Positions 35,427-42,751 of a stretch of DNA of 64,000 nucleotides are shown in pieces. Below the pieces are notes generated by a model that was not told the DNA's origin, searched no databases, and saw only the letters and a list, made by a program, of their open reading frames with translations. The stretch comes from G963665925 sp963665925 (GTDB lineage Bacteria; Bacillota; Clostridia; Peptostreptococcales; Acidaminobacteraceae): assembly GCA_963665925.1 (NCBI GenBank), contig OY762511.1, positions 4,278,001 through 4,342,000 on the forward strand. The letters are read 5' to 3'. Within the stretch, counting starts at the first letter, position 1, and every line of letters starts with the position of its first letter. A program made the translations under genes and the position numbers.

Positions 35427-35525
35427 TATAATCAAAATCTTCATTATTATAATGACACTCAAACCCGTAAAATTTTAACAGATGGTCACTATCTCATGAG
35501 GTTACAACTTAGCTATGGTAGGACA
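35427..35525. repeat. Degenerate copy of a dispersed repeat at the 3' end of the MATE gene
   Basis: Read on the minus strand, TGTCC followed by CTCATGAGATAGTGACCAT and GGGTTTGAGTGTC matches the 3' part of the 377-bp cassettes at 39101 and 63624, and similarity extends to the TTTGATTATA segment. The next gene on the minus strand (MATE) stops just where the repeat begins. It may be an IS end or a decayed cassette. The identity was not settled. Confidence 0.65.
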
Positions 35526-35527
35526 CC

Positions 35528-36883
35528 CTAAATGGCACTGAATTCTAGCCATTTTTGGCTCAAATACCGTCTTACAAATAAGATGGATTTTACAATCCAG
35601 TCAATATACATGGCTACCCATGTTCCAAACATTCCTATATCCGTGAAAGAACAAATTACATATGACATGGCAATTCTGCTGACAATCATAGATATTGTAC
35701 TTACTTTCATCGGGAATTTCGCATCCCCCGCTGCCCGAAATATGACAGGTAGTGTATAACCCAAAGGCCATATGAGCACCATCATAATGCCATGACTCCA
35801 GACAATAAGATTTGTAAGTATCGTCGCTTCTGGTGACAGTCCATACACGCTTAGAATGTAGGGAAGCAGCGCTAATACTAGAGCTGCGCTCACTAAATGT
35901 GCTGCGTAGATAATTCCAATGATTTTCTTTGAAAAGTACTTGGCTTGCACTTCATCCCCAGCACCAATGCAGCGGGATATGATTACTGTAAGCCCAAGAC
36001 CAATCGACATGCCGGGAAGCACCTGGAACATAACAATCGCACCAGATACAGCATTTGCTGCAATTGCTGCTGTTCCAAACTTTGCAACCAGACCAAGCAC
36101 TATCAATCTACCAAAGAAAAACATGCCACTCTCAAAGCCATATGGAAGTCCAATTCTTAAAATACGACGCAGCATTTCCGTATCAATTTTAATAGCGAAG
36201 AGCTGTTCAATATGCAGTATATTCTTCTTATTCATTACTGGAATCATGACTAGTACAGCCGCGCCAATCCTTGATAGAAAAGTTGGAATTGCAATTCCAG
36301 CAATACCCATGTGAAACACAAATACCAATACCGCATTGCCGACTACATTCAGAAGATTCATGACCAGCATAATCTGCATAGGCAGCTTGGCATTTCCAGT
36401 AGTTCTCAGAATACTTGCCCCCACATTGTAAGTTGCCAGAAATGGTATGGACATCCCTACATAGGTCAGATACATATTCGCATTGTCATGAACCTGTGCA
36501 GTGATTTCACCAAAGAGTCCAAATACAACTGTTTCCTTAAAGCCATAGATTATGCCCATGATTACAAGTGCAACGAATAAAACAAATGCAAACAACTGTC
36601 CGGCAGCATTCTTGGCTTTGTCGTTTTCTTCTCTGCCCAAATACTGACCTGCTACGATTGAACCACCTGTTGCAAGTGCTGCAAAAACACTGATTAAAAG
36701 CGCCATAATGAAATCTATTAGGGATACTCCTGAAACTGCCGCCTCACCTAACTGTGCAACCATGATGGAGTCCGCTAGTCCAACCATATACTCAAGAAAC
36801 TGCTCAAACATGATCGGTATGAAGAGAAATAGTAAGTCTTTATTGTTAAAAAGCCTATTCTCGTTTAAAACAACTTCGCTCAT
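35528..36883 (-). CDS. MATE-family efflux transporter
   Basis: The 451-residue protein shows 12 membrane segments with the MATE signature near residue 15-40 (FIPIMFEQFLEYMVGLADS) and the second-half equivalent near 245 (GLPYGFESGMFFFGRLI). It is a drug/Na+ or drug/H+ antiporter. It differs clearly from the MATE pump at 12301, so this is not a recent duplication. The stop codon lies at the edge of the dispersed repeat at 35427-35525, so the C terminus may have been reset there. A GGCGG site precedes the ATG. Confidence 0.92.
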   Translation of the reverse strand: MSEVVLNENRLFNNKDLLFLFIPIMFEQFLEYMVGLADSIMVAQLGEAAVSGVSLIDFIMALLISVFAALATGGSIVAGQYLGREENDKAKNAAGQLFAFVLFVALVIMGIIYGFKETVVFGLFGEITAQVHDNANMYLTYVGMSIPFLATYNVGASILRTTGNAKLPMQIMLVMNLLNVVGNAVLVFVFHMGIAGIAIPTFLSRIGAAVLVMIPVMNKKNILHIEQLFAIKIDTEMLRRILRIGLPYGFESGMFFFGRLIVLGLVAKFGTAAIAANAVSGAIVMFQVLPGMSIGLGLTVIISRCIGAGDEVQAKYFSKKIIGIIYAAHLVSAALVLALLPYILSVYGLSPEATILTNLIVWSHGIMMVLIWPLGYTLPVIFRAAGDAKFPMKVSTISMIVSRIAMSYVICSFTDIGMFGTWVAMYIDWIVKSILFVRRYLSQKWLEFSAI

Positions 36884-36916
36884 AATAACCGCCTTTCTTA
36901 TGTTTCGCTGGACTTA

Positions 36917-37095
36917 TCAAACAAGTCCAGTAATGTATTCAACTGTTTCTGGATCATAATGCGAGAAAAACGTACTCTCTGCATCATCCAATACCGAAAG
37001 GGCCTCTCAGTCATTATTTGTAAGTTCAAAATCACTTGCGCTACTGATTCCCCATACTTTTCTCCAACTTCAGTGAGCACAGGATTTGTAAACAT
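36917..37095 (-). pseudogene. Remnant of an aldo/keto reductase gene (C-terminal part)
   Basis: The start of the piece reads NPVLTEVGEKYGESVAQVIL, a typical aldo/keto reductase segment. After a deletion and frame change the DNA continues with FELTNND, a stop, then STFFSHYDPETVEYITGLV, the normal C terminus of the family. So the active-site region is gone and the piece cannot make enzyme. It lies next to a LysR/flavodoxin pair, a common setting for these reductases. Confidence 0.85.
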
Positions 37096-37198
37096 GTCTT
37101 TTCAAACTGGCTTCTGAAGCGCCTTCAATAAATGTGTCGCAGAGCACATCAGAATTACCACCTGTACGCGGACTACCGCTCATTGCGAGTACCTTCAT
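37096..37198 (-). pseudogene. Remnant of a NAD(P)H-dependent FMN reductase gene (N-terminal part)
   Basis: ATG at 37196-37198, behind an AGGTGA site, opens the frame MKVLAMSGSPRTGGNSDVL, the flavin-binding start of flavodoxin-like NAD(P)H:FMN reductases. The frame runs about 35 codons and then joins the aldo/keto reductase remnant. The fusion point is near 37095. Both pieces are deletion products. Confidence 0.85.
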
Positions 37199-37323
37199 TT
37201 GTTTCACCTAGTCTTTCTTATGAATTTTCTTATATGAGATTGGTCTTACTCTCTTTTCAAATCTCTATGTCATTATGATATGCTTCAAATACATCAAGAA
37301 CAATTTCACTTCCTAATCGGATT

Positions 37324-37424
37324 CATAAGTAAAACTTATGCGAGGTTTTTTGCAAAGCAAAAAGCATCTGTCTTCAGCGTTTTTTCTAAAAGCTTTCTTT
37401 TAGAACTCACCTTACAACAGATGC
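37324..37424. repeat. Nested hairpins downstream of the lysR-type gene
   Basis: CATAAGT-AAA-ACTTATG (37324-37340) is followed by GCATCTGT (37364-37371) pairing with ACAGATGC (37417-37424), which encloses TCTAAAAG-CTTT-CTTTTAGA (37385-37404). It lies 30 bp after the lysR stop on the minus strand and can serve as its terminator, although the outer stem is more elaborate than needed. Confidence 0.55.
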
Positions 37425-37452
37425 ATTTAAGCGATTCATTCAATTTAACCGT

Positions 37453-38346
37453 CTAGCTCATGGTGAGGAACTTGGATTTGAGAACATTTGCGAATTCCCT
37501 CAAGACTTCAGTATCCTTTTCTTTTTTCCAGAAGGCAAAATACTTGCGCTGGATTTGTGCGGCGTTACGTACAAGCGGTACTCTTCGTATTGCAATACCA
37601 CTTTGTATTGCATTGTCAAGACCTTCAATGGGCATAAACCCCTTATTAGCTGCCACCAGCATACGAGCATTTTCAAGGTTATCCGCGAAAATGAAATTCC
37701 CGTAAAAGCCTAAGGTATGCTGATAATACGCCTGTTCATTATCCTGCTGATCCTGCGAAGCAATAAGTACACAGGGCACTTTTTTCAGGCTATCCATTGT
37801 AACTGATTCGAGCTTGCTGATTGGGCTATTACTAGATATTTCAACATATGAAAAGACTGTACATAAATGAAAATTGACGTAAGCATCTGATAAAGCTCTC
37901 CGCTGGTCATTGACCACCATATCTACATCCTCATAGCGTAGCCAATCATACAAAGTTTCATGATTGCCACTCATACTCTTGAAACTGAACTCAGGATACT
38001 GCTCAGAAAAAGACGCAATGGACTGCTGTAACTCCAAGAGTCCAAAGTTTTTCAAATACCCTATCCTTATTGTCTTTTCCACCTGGCCAGGAATGCGTCT
38101 TGTTTCTTTTTTGACGCGTTCAACATCGTCAAGCAACATCAGACTCTGGGTATAAAAATATTCACCTGCGGGTGTCAAAGTGAACTTTCTATTTTCGCGA
38201 ACGAGGAGCTGTACACCCAAATCAGCCTCAAGAGCTTGAATTTGCTGCGATATTGCTGATTGAGATATAAAACATGCGTCTGCAGCCTCAGTAAAACTAT
38301 TATGCTCAACAACCTTTATGAAATAATTCATTTGCCTAAACAGCAT
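37453..38346 (-). CDS. LysR-family transcriptional regulator
   Basis: The 297-residue regulator begins with a LysR winged helix (FRQMNYFIKVVEHNSFTEAA, then QSAISQQIQALEADLGVQL). A substrate-binding-like effector domain follows from residue 90. The ATG at 38344-38346 follows GGGAGG. The longer frame to 38382 has no such site. It lies 66 bp after a flavodoxin gene on the same strand and may share its MerR-type promoter. Confidence 0.92.
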   Translation of the reverse strand: MLFRQMNYFIKVVEHNSFTEAADACFISQSAISQQIQALEADLGVQLLVRENRKFTLTPAGEYFYTQSLMLLDDVERVKKETRRIPGQVEKTIRIGYLKNFGLLELQQSIASFSEQYPEFSFKSMSGNHETLYDWLRYEDVDMVVNDQRRALSDAYVNFHLCTVFSYVEISSNSPISKLESVTMDSLKKVPCVLIASQDQQDNEQAYYQHTLGFYGNFIFADNLENARMLVAANKGFMPIEGLDNAIQSGIAIRRVPLVRNAAQIQRKYFAFWKKEKDTEVLREFANVLKSKFLTMS

Positions 38347-38412
38347 GTATACCTCCCTCTGCAAGTGAGCGTATTTCAACACCCTGATAATCTATACGTA
38401 GCTACACTCTAT

Positions 38413-38898
38413 TTATAGCCCTAAACTCTCTATCCATGCACTCAGCGTTTCTTCTTTCATTATTCCGTTTAATAGCTTAGCCTGCTTCCAAACTGTCGAC
38501 AGAGGACAGCTCACTTTCAGTTTGTCTTCTGTTTTTCCAAGGTCACTCCCGCCTGATGTTGCGAAAGGGACGATGATTTTCCCCGAGAAATCATAACTTT
38601 CCAGAAATGTGTTGATTATTGTTGGTGCCACATACCACCAGATTGGAAAGCCGACAAAGACCACGTCATAGTCATCCATGTTCGACAGTTTACTTAAAAT
38701 TTCAGGACGAAACGAGGGGTCTTTCATCTCAATTGTACTGCGCGCCTTTTTATCCATCCAGTTCAGGTCTTTCTTAGTATAAGGCACCTTTGGCTCTATT
38801 TCATATAGATCTGCTTCTGTAAGAGCGGCTATGGCTTGAGCAACCTTTAGGGTCACGCCACTGCATGAAAAATATGTCACAAGTATTTTCTTTTCCAT
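38413..38898 (-). CDS. Flavodoxin-family protein
   Basis: The 161-residue protein has a flavodoxin_4-like FMN phosphate loop (VTYFSCSGVTLKVAQAIA near residue 6-23), GFPIWWYVAPTIINTFLE near 80 and PFATSGGSDLGKTEDKL near 108, so it binds FMN as a one-chain electron carrier or small reductase. GGAGG stands 9 bases before the ATG at 38896-38898. It is preceded by a MerR-type promoter, so it is likely induced by electrophile or redox stress. Confidence 0.9.
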   Translation of the reverse strand: MEKKILVTYFSCSGVTLKVAQAIAALTEADLYEIEPKVPYTKKDLNWMDKKARSTIEMKDPSFRPEILSKLSNMDDYDVVFVGFPIWWYVAPTIINTFLESYDFSGKIIVPFATSGGSDLGKTEDKLKVSCPLSTVWKQAKLLNGIMKEETLSAWIESLGL

Positions 38899-38957
38899 AA
38901 TCACGAATCCTCCATTCTGTTTACACACCATCTGTCGTTTTCAATACCTTCATAATA

Positions 38958-38988
38958 AGTCTAACAGTTGGAGTGGACTTCAAGTCAA
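38958..38988 (-). promoter_or_regulatory. MerR-type (19-bp spacer) promoter of the flavodoxin gene
   Basis: On the minus strand -35 TTGACT (38983-38988) and -10 TAGACT (38958-38963) are 19 bp apart, which is the abnormal spacing corrected by MerR-family activators. The spacer TGAAGTCCACTCCAACTGT carries the expected partial dyad (CTTGAAGT/ACTCCAAC). No merR gene is in the window, so the activator acts in trans. Confidence 0.8.
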
Positions 38989-39103
38989 GGATGAATTTAT
39001 TGACTGTACATACTCTTTTTCATTGTCTTGATAGTATAGGTTCATTTGAAGTGCCCAAGTAAATAGTCTAGTATTATTTATATTCAAATTTGCGCAATTT
39101 AAA

Positions 39104-39129
39104 ACCACACCCAATCATTCAGGTGTGGT
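39104..39129 (-). terminator. Terminator of the 33-codon gene, copy 1
   Basis: ACCACACC (39104-39111) pairs with GGTGTGGT (39122-39129) around a 10-base loop, and the minus strand exits into TTTT. Conserved in copy 2 at 63627-63652 with a one-base loop change. Confidence 0.85.
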
Positions 39130-39208
39130 CAAATATAATCAAATTATTCATTTCTAAAGCGGCACTCAAACCACTCAATTTTCAACAAATGGTCGCTATC
39201 TCATGTAG

Positions 39209-39310
39209 TCAGACACTCGGACATCCCAGGGTCAGAGCTGTCACAGTACGACCCAGTTCCTTCTTATTTTTATCAGTACCTTTTGTACTGTTCATTTTGA
39301 TATCTACCAT
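39209..39310 (-). CDS. 33-residue peptide of unknown function, copy 1
   Basis: ATG at 39308-39310 follows GGAGG (39316-39320) by 5 bases. The frame encodes 33 residues: a polar Lys/Thr/Asn-rich N-terminal part (start MVDIKMNSTKGTDKNKKEL) and a short hydrophobic end (RTVTALTLGCPSV). It carries one cysteine, no signal peptide and no membrane segment. It has its own promoter and terminator. The copy at 63732-63833 differs at seven residues. A leader-plus-core peptide precursor or a regulatory peptide is possible. I recognise no family. Confidence 0.7.
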   Translation of the reverse strand: MVDIKMNSTKGTDKNKKELGRTVTALTLGCPSV

Positions 39311-39341
39311 TTTTTCCTCCACGTTCTACTACTAATTAATA

Positions 39342-39370
39342 AATGTATCACGTGTTTGGTGATAATTCAA
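39342..39370 (-). promoter_or_regulatory. Promoter of the 33-codon gene with a dyad in the spacer
   Basis: On the minus strand -35 TTGAAT (39365-39370) and -10 TACATT (39342-39347) are 17 bp apart, and the spacer carries the dyad TATCAC-N7-GTGATA. The identical promoter occurs in copy 2 (63865-63893). A regulator binding between the two promoter elements is likely. Confidence 0.65.
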
Positions 39371-39403
39371 CTGCAAATCGCATCCTAATAAATCTTCTAG
39401 AGA

Positions 39404-39477
39404 TTAATTCAATTTCAAATTTGATATGAGCTGTTCTTTCGTATATGGATTGTCTCCGCTTTCTAAAGAACAAGCTG
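39404..39477 (-). pseudogene. 3' end of an unknown gene, remnant (cassette copy 1)
   Basis: On the minus strand the frame ends ESGDNPYTKEQLISNLKLN and then stops. Upstream it is open only to a stop at 39488-39490. The same tail in copy 2 runs on past the window end, so the intact gene is probably there and this is a duplicated fragment. Function unknown. Confidence 0.6.
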
Positions 39478-39519
39478 ATATACTTTGCTAAAAAGCTAAA
39501 TTTGTAGATGCTATTTCTT

Positions 39520-39563
39520 ATTACTAACTCATGGGGTTACCACTTGATTATAGCAGGACAGTA
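39520..39563. repeat. Partial copy of the TGTCC...CATGAG repeat
   Basis: On the minus strand TGTCCTGCTATAATCAAGT, then GGTAACCCCATGAGTTAGT, is alignable base for base with the repeat at 35427-35525 for about 37 positions with some 8 differences. It lies in the decayed toxin gene. Confidence 0.6.
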
Positions 39564-39689
39564 TGATTTTATAGTCGCATCTACATCACGGTTTATCTGC
39601 TATTGATTCCAATGAGAGAGGCAATCAGCATCTATTCCCATGTTACGACTCATTTCTCGAATCTTATATTTCATTGAATCTACATTCAT
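39537..39689 (-). pseudogene. Decayed abiEii-type toxin gene
   Basis: An ATG at 39687-39689 overlaps the abiEi stop (ATGA) and has a GGAGG site. The frame opens with MNVDSMKYKIREMSRNMGID, like AbiEii nucleotidyltransferase toxins. It stops after 29 codons (39600-39602), then continues in the same frame with DVDATIKSY, which resembles the catalytic-site segment of the toxin. About 50 residues between and all that follows are missing. The toxin is dead. Confidence 0.8.
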
Positions 39690-40276
39690 CGTAATACCTC
39701 CATAACTCTACTGACCATTTTTGTAATGCCCATCTTTTTTGCATAAAGGCTCAACTTGAATTTTTCCGTTTTTGGGTTTAGCATATATTCTTTCAGTGCT
39801 GTATTGACAATAGCCCGGTCCATCCTGCTTCTGTACTTGATAACATCACAGATAGTGCGCTCCACGTCATACACTCTAATTGTGTTTCCATAATAAGACT
39901 CCATTTCAATAACGCCTAAATCGTGCAGGTCCTTTTTAACATAATGAAAATCAACAAGATCCTTACTATGCCTGTGCGTGTTATATCCTGCTGGAACTGT
40001 CATCACAAGCCTCGATGGTGTTCTATCGGACAAGTCATGTAACATAAGCGCTGTTTCATGTGAGAAAATCCCTTTTGGGCATTTCAGTTGCATGACATAT
40101 AGGGTGTCATAGGTCTGATTTGGTAGACTATACACCCCTCGTGCAATACGTTCAATCTTCCCTGCTTTTGCCCAATTGGTCATCGCCGTCGATGACACGC
40201 CACAGGCTTCAGCTTGTACAGTTGTGATGACACTTGTTTTTTTGAGCCTTGCCTCAATTAAGGAAAATTTACTCAT
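39686..40276 (-). CDS. AbiEi-family antitoxin (type IV TA), orphan
   Basis: The 196-residue protein has an N-terminal winged helix (VITTVQAEACGVSSTAMTNW with KIERIARGVYSLP, typical of the AbiEi_4 domain) and the C-terminal AbiEi domain (FSHETALMLHDLSDRTP, VYDVERTICDVIKYR). AbiEi represses its own promoter and counters AbiEii, a nucleotidyltransferase toxin. Here the partner gene overlaps by ATGA but is decayed, so the antitoxin is alone. The ATG at 40274-40276 has GGAG 8 bases before. An operator lies at 40304-40350. Confidence 0.88.
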   Translation of the reverse strand: MSKFSLIEARLKKTSVITTVQAEACGVSSTAMTNWAKAGKIERIARGVYSLPNQTYDTLYVMQLKCPKGIFSHETALMLHDLSDRTPSRLVMTVPAGYNTHRHSKDLVDFHYVKKDLHDLGVIEMESYYGNTIRVYDVERTICDVIKYRSRMDRAIVNTALKEYMLNPKTEKFKLSLYAKKMGITKMVSRVMEVLR

Positions 40277-40303
40277 AACACGCACTCCATATCTATAATT
40301 GAA

Positions 40304-40350
40304 TTGCTTAACGTGCTTTCTATATACCGATATAATAGCACATTAAGCAA
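40304..40350. promoter_or_regulatory. AbiEi operator: inverted repeat around the antitoxin promoter
   Basis: TTGCTTAACGTGCT (40304-40317) and AGCACATTAAGCAA (40337-40350) are 14-bp arms with a single mismatch. They enclose the -10 region of the antitoxin gene, the layout known for AbiEi autoregulation. Confidence 0.8.
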
Positions 40351-40560
40351 GTTTTCGTTTTTACTACAAACTCTTGAGACCACTCATTGTGAACTTTCCA
40401 AACGCAAACGCACAAATCACATAAGGAACAATACCAAACGTCTGATGATCTTTATAGCAGAAGATAATCACGCCCTTTCCTAAACCGCCGCATCAACCAT
40501 GCCAAGCTGATTCGTATAACTATCTATTTTTTTAAGCACGACTGCCCTTTGTTTTTTCTT

Positions 40561-41408
40561 ACATTTCTAATTATCTGCAGCTTTCAGAAAAAATTGAAAA
40601 AAAACATTCTCTGAAAGATGTTGAGCGTATGCTATTAAAAGGACCTGCTCTTATAGACGTACAGAGTATTGATCGCACTGGTCTTGAAAAAACTTATACG
40701 TCACTAATTCTCGGCTATGATTCTGCTGAACTTGAACATAATACTCCAGATTCAATGTCCGATCTGAAGCTGCAGAAACTAATGAAAAGCAAAGCGAAAT
40801 TTGAAAACGCACTTAATCGCCTTGAAGATCTGTTCCTGTTTTCTGAAGAAGCTATGTCGAAAAAGGACTATCCATTCAAGAAACGTGATCTTATAGAGCA
40901 GCTTTCCAGCCTAAACTCTGAGATTGAAAGTTACCATAAAGAGTCCTTAAAATCAGCTATACAGTCAAAATCATTTATAAGCGATGCTACTGATTTACTG
41001 CTCTTTGAGTCCTTCCAAAATTCAAAGTTAGTATTTAAGAGGTCTTTTCTTGCATCACTAGATCGTGAACGCGTACAGGAACTCATTCAATCTGTAATTG
41101 ACATAATTGAAGTCAAAAATAAGAAAGTACATTCAATTACATTCTCAAATAGGATTACACATAAATTCATGTATAAGGCTGAAAATAAGCAAAAGATAAG
41201 GACCCGTGAGAAATTGCACTACAGGTCCTATTATGATATGGTTATGGAATTTCTAAAAGAAAACGGTTCTGCTTCCAGAGTTGAAATTGAAAAGCTAACC
41301 GGAATGAGACGTACAGGTGCACTAGCACTCGTAAATGAGCTTATCAATGAGGGTGTTCTTGAAAAAAGGGATAGTTCGATTGCGATTAGGTATTTTATTA
41401 GAATATGA
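40561..41408 (+). pseudogene. C-terminal fragment of a large serine recombinase
   Basis: About 282 codons, open from an upstream stop near 40541, read as the C-terminal part of a large serine recombinase. There is a Lys/Glu-rich coiled-coil region (KAKFENALNRLEDLFLFSEE), the FLASLDRERVQELIQSVIDI segment and KVHSITFSNRITHKFMY, followed by an unusual winged-helix tail (SRVEIEKLTGMRRTGALALV). The N-terminal catalytic domain with the serine nucleophile is missing, so it cannot recombine DNA. It is a trace of a former mobile element. The 40351-40560 gap holds nothing I can name. Confidence 0.75.
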
Positions 41409-41493
41409 TACCTCTCTATATTGTAAACTTCTCTTTTGTAATTTCATCAATCAGCGGTGGCCTATAATCATTTTGACTTAAGCTTTCCAAACT

Positions 41494-41670
41494 TTAACCC
41501 AATACAGTTGAAAGACGATGTACTTCTTCATCCGTAGCTTCTAATGAACTAAAAATGTGTACAAGTCGCTTGGTATTTATTTTTGACTCCATACGTAACC
41601 ATAGATGTGAAATACCATTGTATGTAACATATTTTACAATATTATGAACAACTATTATTCTATCAAACAT
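41494..41670 (-). CDS. 58-residue small protein of unknown function
   Basis: ATG at 41668-41670 follows GGGGAGG at 7 bases, and a -10 TATAAT lies at 41702-41707 on the same strand. The frame gives 58 residues starting MFDRIIVVHNIVKYVTYNGI and ending SSLEATDEEVHRLSTVLG, with no signal peptide or membrane segment. I do not recognise a family. It lies between a recombinase fragment and the asr operon, so it may be a relic of the same element or an independent small gene. Confidence 0.6.
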   Translation of the reverse strand: MFDRIIVVHNIVKYVTYNGISHLWLRMESKINTKRLVHIFSSLEATDEEVHRLSTVLG

Positions 41671-41819
41671 TACTGCACCTCCCCTGATGATCTATATGAG
41701 TATTATACCCGGCAGCTCACATAGCATAAACACACGACTTAATAAATCACTACACACATACATTTGATATAATCTGCTCAAATTAAATAGATTACTCGGT
41801 AATCAATTATGGCTTAAAC

Positions 41820-41858
41820 CTACATAACACACTTTGCTGGGAGATATAGTTTATCATT
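41820..41858 (-). pseudogene. Remnant of a hemerythrin-like gene (last 12 codons)
   Basis: The frame NDKLYLPAKCVM followed by a stop matches the C-terminal codons of the hemerythrin-like fragment at 46379 (DNELYPLGKRVM). The DNA between the two is recognisably the same over ~40 bp. Nothing more of the gene is found. Confidence 0.6.
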
Positions 41859-41887
41859 AAGCAATACTTCTGTAAGCAAAAAAACAA

Positions 41888-41910
41888 GCGATTGTCAAAA
41901 CGACAATCGC
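41888..41910 (-). terminator. Terminator of the asr operon
   Basis: GCGATTGTC and GACAATCGC pair perfectly around AAAAC. On the minus strand the stem is followed by TTGTTTTTTT, a strong rho-independent terminator 54 bp past the channel gene. Confidence 0.9.
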
Positions 41911-41963
41911 CTAAGTACTAAATCCCACCAAATATTTTGCAAGTCGATAAATCAATGAAACAC

Positions 41964-42725
41964 TTACTTATCGCTGCCTATATACCAATAAGTTGCCCCT
42001 AGTAGGAAAGCTCCACCAACAAAGTTTCCTAAAGTTACATAGAGCAGATTATGGGCTGCGGCAGAAAGTGTCAGTGTCTCGGGATGTGGCGCCATTAATC
42101 CTACGCTGAAAATAGTCATATTTGCTATGCTATGTTCAAATCCTGATGTTATAAAAGCAAATAGACACCAGAATACCATGATTAGTTTACCTGACTCAGT
42201 TTTCATTTTTATAAAGCAAAATACTGCCAGACATACAAGCAAGTTGCAGAGTATCCCTTTGAAGAAAAGATTACTTGCTGATGCACTCATTTTACCAGAG
42301 TTAAGCGCTATGAAGAATTCTGCCAACGGACCGTTAACCAAACCTGTTGAAACGTATAACCACGCAAGGATTATGCTCCCAACCAAGTTGCCTATGTAGG
42401 ATACTATCCATACTTTAATACTGTTCCCCCAAGAAACTTTTTTCTGCAGTGATCCAATCATCATGATGAAATTATTACCTGTAAAAAGTTCAGAACCTAC
42501 CATAACAACAAGACTTAATGCAATTCCAAATGAGGCACCCATGATTGTCTTCCTAAATGGATTTGGTCCAATGGTACCACCTATTGTTGCAATAAGAATG
42601 ACTCCTAGACCTACAAATATACCTGCCATCATCGATAGCAACAGGTATTTAATTATACTTTTCTTTAGCAAAGTCGCCTTACTAATTGCAATATTTCCAA
42701 CATTGTCAAGAATCTCTTGATACAT
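41964..42725 (-). CDS. FNT-family anion channel, probably a hydrosulfide channel
   Basis: The 253-residue protein has six membrane helices and the formate/nitrite transporter pattern (GSELFTGNNFIMMIG near residue 80, SNLFFKGILCNLLVCLAVF near 165, LYVTLGNFVGGAFLLGATYWY near 230). FNT members pass formate, nitrite or hydrosulfide. It is the last gene of the asrABC operon. A known clostridial FNT next to asrABC is a hydrosulfide exporter (established for Clostridioides difficile), so HS- export of the sulfite reductase product is the best guess. GGAG precedes the ATG. Confidence 0.85.
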   Translation of the reverse strand: MYQEILDNVGNIAISKATLLKKSIIKYLLLSMMAGIFVGLGVILIATIGGTIGPNPFRKTIMGASFGIALSLVVMVGSELFTGNNFIMMIGSLQKKVSWGNSIKVWIVSYIGNLVGSIILAWLYVSTGLVNGPLAEFFIALNSGKMSASASNLFFKGILCNLLVCLAVFCFIKMKTESGKLIMVFWCLFAFITSGFEHSIANMTIFSVGLMAPHPETLTLSAAAHNLLYVTLGNFVGGAFLLGATYWYIGSDK

Positions 42726-42751
42726 AATCTGCTTCTCCTTTTTGCGCACAC

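Larger units (their letters stand above)
39101..39477 (-). repeat. 377-bp peptide-gene cassette, copy 1
   Basis: This unit is repeated at 63624-64000 in the same orientation and without indels. It contains, in order on the minus strand, the 3' end of a larger frame (39404-39477), a promoter with an internal dyad (39342-39370), a 33-codon gene (39209-39310) and a terminator hairpin (39104-39129). The two copies are identical over 39311-39477. They differ at 4 positions between the stop and the terminator, but at 13 of 102 positions within the small gene. Confidence 0.93.

Noticed and set aside
39101..39477. CRISPR-like or tandem repeat explanation for the 377-bp unit
   Set aside because: There are only two full copies 24.5 kb apart, with genes and terminators inside. 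No short direct repeats and spacers are seen.
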